DNA from: Bacillota bacterium
Lineage (GTDB): Bacteria; Bacillota; Clostridia; Peptostreptococcales; Anaerovoracaceae
Assembly (NCBI GenBank): GCA_017523605.1
Contig: JAFWVZ010000027.1
Coordinates: 1-7,924 of the forward strand
Direction: 5' to 3'
Length of the DNA stretch: 7,924 bases
Shown: piece by piece, positions 5,959 through 7,924 of the stretch
Layout of the letters: every line of letters begins with the position of its first letter
Position numbering within the stretch: position 1 is the stretch's first letter
Translations under genes and position numbers: made by a program
Notes under the pieces: generated by a model
The model's database searches: none
Told to the model about the DNA's origin: nothing
What the model saw: only the letters and a program-made list of their open reading frames with translations

Positions 5959-7808
5959 TAGAAAAGATGAAAAAGGTCTTCGTTGTATCGTCGGCTTCCA
6001 GAAAAGAGCAGATGCTCTCATCCCTGATGGATCTGGGCGTTCTGCACATCGCGGAAAAGAAGAATGCGGACAGAGAGCTTCTGGACCGCTTCGCGGAACT
6101 TTCCAGGACGGACCTTATGCTTAAGGAATACGCGGAAAAAGACCAGAAGCCTGCCGCAGTCCTTTCGGACAAGGAGTTCGAGGAAAAGTACGCGCAGATA
6201 CGCGCCGCGGCAGACAAAAAGGACGCTCTGCTTGCGGACAGGAGCGCGGCGGCTGCAGAAGCTGAAAGGCTGGTGCCTTGGGGAGATTTCTCTCCGGAGC
6301 TGGTAGCACAGCTTAAGGACGAGGGCCTGGACCTGCACTTCTACCGTCTGGGCAAGGCGGAGATGGAAAGCCTTGCGGCGGACGAGAACATTAAGTTCAT
6401 CCGTCTGGCGGACGTGGACAAGATGTCCGTGGCCGCGGTCCTCGGAAAGCTTCCGCCCACGTACGGCGCCGCGGAACTGGCGATGCCGGAAAAGGGACTG
6501 TCGCAGCTAAGGGAATACATCGCGGAGTGCGACGCCAAGGCCGCCGAATGCGACGAGGAGCTTAAGAAAGCCTCCGTCTACGAGAACAGCTTTAAGCAGC
6601 AGATGCTGAAAGCGCAGGAAAAGGCGGAGTTCTCCTCTGCCGAAGCCACCGCGGAGAGCGGAGACGACCTAGTCTGGATAAGCGGTTACATGCCGGAGGC
6701 GGATCTTCCCAAGCTGGAAGACTTTGCAAAGGCAAACGGCGCGGCCTGGGCCGCGGACGACCCCGAAGAGGACGATGAAAAGGTCCCGACCAAGGTCCGC
6801 TACAGCAAGATAACCAATATAATAAAGCCGCTGTTCGACGTTCTGGGGATCCTTCCCGGATACCACGAGCAGGACGTATCGCTGTGGTTCCTGATATTCT
6901 TTACGATATTCACGGCGATGATAATAGGCGACGCTGCCTACGGCTTCCTGTTCCTGATAGTGGCTGTGGTAATGACGGTAAAGATGAAGAAGGTGAACAA
7001 CGCAGTCTTCCTTGTCTACGTCCTGTCGGTAGCTACGATCATATGGGGTGCCATAACGGGAACCTGGTTCGGCTCCGAAGCCGCCATGAACGTTCCGTTC
7101 CTGAAGTCGCTGGTAATACCCCAGTTTGCCAATTACCCGCAGTACTTCGGAGTTACGGCAAGCGCGCAGCAGAACACCATAATGAAGTTCTCGTTCACGC
7201 TGGGCGTCATCCAGATAGCTCTGGGCTGCCTGCTGAGCGTGCGCAAGAAGATAAGCGAAAAGAACCTCAGCTTCATAGCGGACATCGGCTGGCTGTTCGC
7301 GGCCTGCGCAATGTACCTGCTGTCGCTCAACCTGGTAATAGGCGAAAAGATAGCGATGAAGCCGGTGTTCATAGTCATAATCGCAGCGTTCATGATAGTG
7401 GTGCTGTTCGGAGGCATGGAGCCCGGCAAGAGCTTCGGTCAGGGTGTAAAAGCCGGTCTTGGCAACGCGTTTACCGTGTTCCTGGATACGATCAGCTGCT
7501 TCGGAAACGTAATGAGCTACATAAGGCTCTTTGCGGTAGGCATGGCTTCGCTGGCGATAGCGCAGAGCTTCAACGGCATAGCCGAGAACTTTAAGGGACC
7601 GTGGTTCGTGCTTGCGATAGTGGTGCTTGTGATAGGCCACGGACTCAACCTGATAATGGGGCTTCTTTCGGTAGTAGTGCACGGCGTAAGACTCAACGTG
7701 CTTGAGTTCTCCGGCCAGGCCGGTCTGGAATGGACGGGCATAGCCTATGAACCGTTTAAAAAGAACGATAAAAAAGATAAAACAGAAACTGATAATAAAG
7801 AGATCTAA
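5955..7808 (+). CDS. atpI: V/A-type ATPase membrane subunit I (a-subunit)
   Basis: The 617-residue protein has a cytoplasmic half (1 to about 300) with helical, charged stretches that bind the peripheral stalk, then a membrane half with about seven or eight hydrophobic segments (around 308-322, 324-342, 350-372, 410-428, 439-463, 470-487, 501-537 and 549-577). The essential arginine of the ion half-channels is in SYIRLFAVGMASLAIAQ (521-537, Arg524). HGVRLNVLEF (576-585) matches the usual end of the last helix. The start is the ATG at 5955, overlapping the stop of D as ATGA, with GGAGG at 5943-5947. The frame is open upstream to 5700 inside subunit D, but that extension is spurious because MIEKMKKVFV is the normal family N-terminus. 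The last 16 residues are a hydrophilic Lys/Asp-rich tail. Confidence 0.95.
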   Translation: MIEKMKKVFVVSSASRKEQMLSSLMDLGVLHIAEKKNADRELLDRFAELSRTDLMLKEYAEKDQKPAAVLSDKEFEEKYAQIRAAADKKDALLADRSAAAAEAERLVPWGDFSPELVAQLKDEGLDLHFYRLGKAEMESLAADENIKFIRLADVDKMSVAAVLGKLPPTYGAAELAMPEKGLSQLREYIAECDAKAAECDEELKKASVYENSFKQQMLKAQEKAEFSSAEATAESGDDLVWISGYMPEADLPKLEDFAKANGAAWAADDPEEDDEKVPTKVRYSKITNIIKPLFDVLGILPGYHEQDVSLWFLIFFTIFTAMIIGDAAYGFLFLIVAVVMTVKMKKVNNAVFLVYVLSVATIIWGAITGTWFGSEAAMNVPFLKSLVIPQFANYPQYFGVTASAQQNTIMKFSFTLGVIQIALGCLLSVRKKISEKNLSFIADIGWLFAACAMYLLSLNLVIGEKIAMKPVFIVIIAAFMIVVLFGGMEPGKSFGQGVKAGLGNAFTVFLDTISCFGNVMSYIRLFAVGMASLAIAQSFNGIAENFKGPWFVLAIVVLVIGHGLNLIMGLLSVVVHGVRLNVLEFSGQAGLEWTGIAYEPFKKNDKKDKTETDNKEI

Positions 7809-7820
7809 AGGAGATAAGTT

Positions 7821-7924
7821 ATGAATCTGGCATTTGTAGGTATGGCTGCTGCGCTTGGACTTTCGGCAGCGGGTTCCGCTTTCGGAACAGGTTTTGCGGG
7901 AATGGCTTCCGTAGGCGCTTGGAA
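7821..7924 (+). CDS. atpK: V/A-type ATPase proteolipid subunit K (c-ring), 5' part only
   Basis: Only 34 codons fall inside the window. They encode a small hydrophobic start (MNLAFVGMAAALGLSAAGSA) followed by a Gly/Ala-rich stretch, GTGFAGMASVGAW, as in the first transmembrane helix of V-type proteolipids. K forms the rotating membrane ring that carries the ions. The carboxylate and the ligands that separate Na+ from H+ pumps lie in later helices outside the window, so ion specificity cannot be read. The start follows a clear AAAGGAG (7807-7813) overlapping the TAA of subunit I, with a 7-nt spacer. Strong initiation would suit a subunit needed in many copies; that is inference. Confidence 0.88.
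   Translation, partial: MNLAFVGMAAALGLSAAGSAFGTGFAGMASVGAW

Overview
The window holds most of a V/A-type (V-type) ATPase operon on the + strand, preceded by a divergently transcribed radical SAM gene on the - strand. The left edge cuts the radical SAM gene after 300 codons. The right edge cuts the proteolipid gene atpK after 34 codons. I see no mobile element, CRISPR array, tRNA, rRNA or phage gene.

Layout: radical SAM protein (complement of 1-900); an intergenic control region of 282 bp (901-1182) with a good sigma70-like promoter for the - strand gene, an inverted repeat and an AT-rich stretch likely to drive the + strand operon; then subunit E (1183-1743), a DUF2764 protein (1756-2277), catalytic subunit A (2291-4030), subunit B (4036-5331), central-stalk subunit D (5341-5958), membrane subunit I (5955-7808) and proteolipid K (7821 to the edge). 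The + strand genes are 5 to 13 bp apart, or overlap by 4 bp at D/I. Each has its own Shine-Dalgarno sequence, often touching or overlapping the previous stop codon, so they almost certainly form one transcript.

Together the operon encodes a rotary ion pump or ATP synthase. A and B form the hexameric head, A hydrolyses or makes ATP, D is the rotor shaft, E is a peripheral stalk, and I and K form the membrane ion path. No subunit C, F or G gene lies between E and K. The DUF2764 protein sits where a small stalk or connector subunit would be expected. The order E-DUF2764-A-B-D-I-K is the compact arrangement known from spirochaetes, Chlamydia and Bacteroidetes, and differs from the I-K-E-C-F-A-B-D style of archaea and Thermus/Enterococcus relatives.

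The organism is a bacterium of middling GC content, probably an anaerobe. The A subunit resembles spirochaetal versions as I remember them, and the canonical -35/-10 promoter argues weakly against Bacteroidetes, but I cannot fix the phylum. Codon use is distinctive: ATA is the main isoleucine codon, TTA, CTA and TCA are almost absent, and Leu-Lys is mostly written CTT AAG. Avoiding TTA/CTA/TCA creates long open frames opposite A, B, D and I that are artefacts. This looks like a conserved housekeeping locus. I do not see a convincing new biological system; the points most worth checking are the DUF2764 protein, the missing stalk genes, the codon pattern and the control region.
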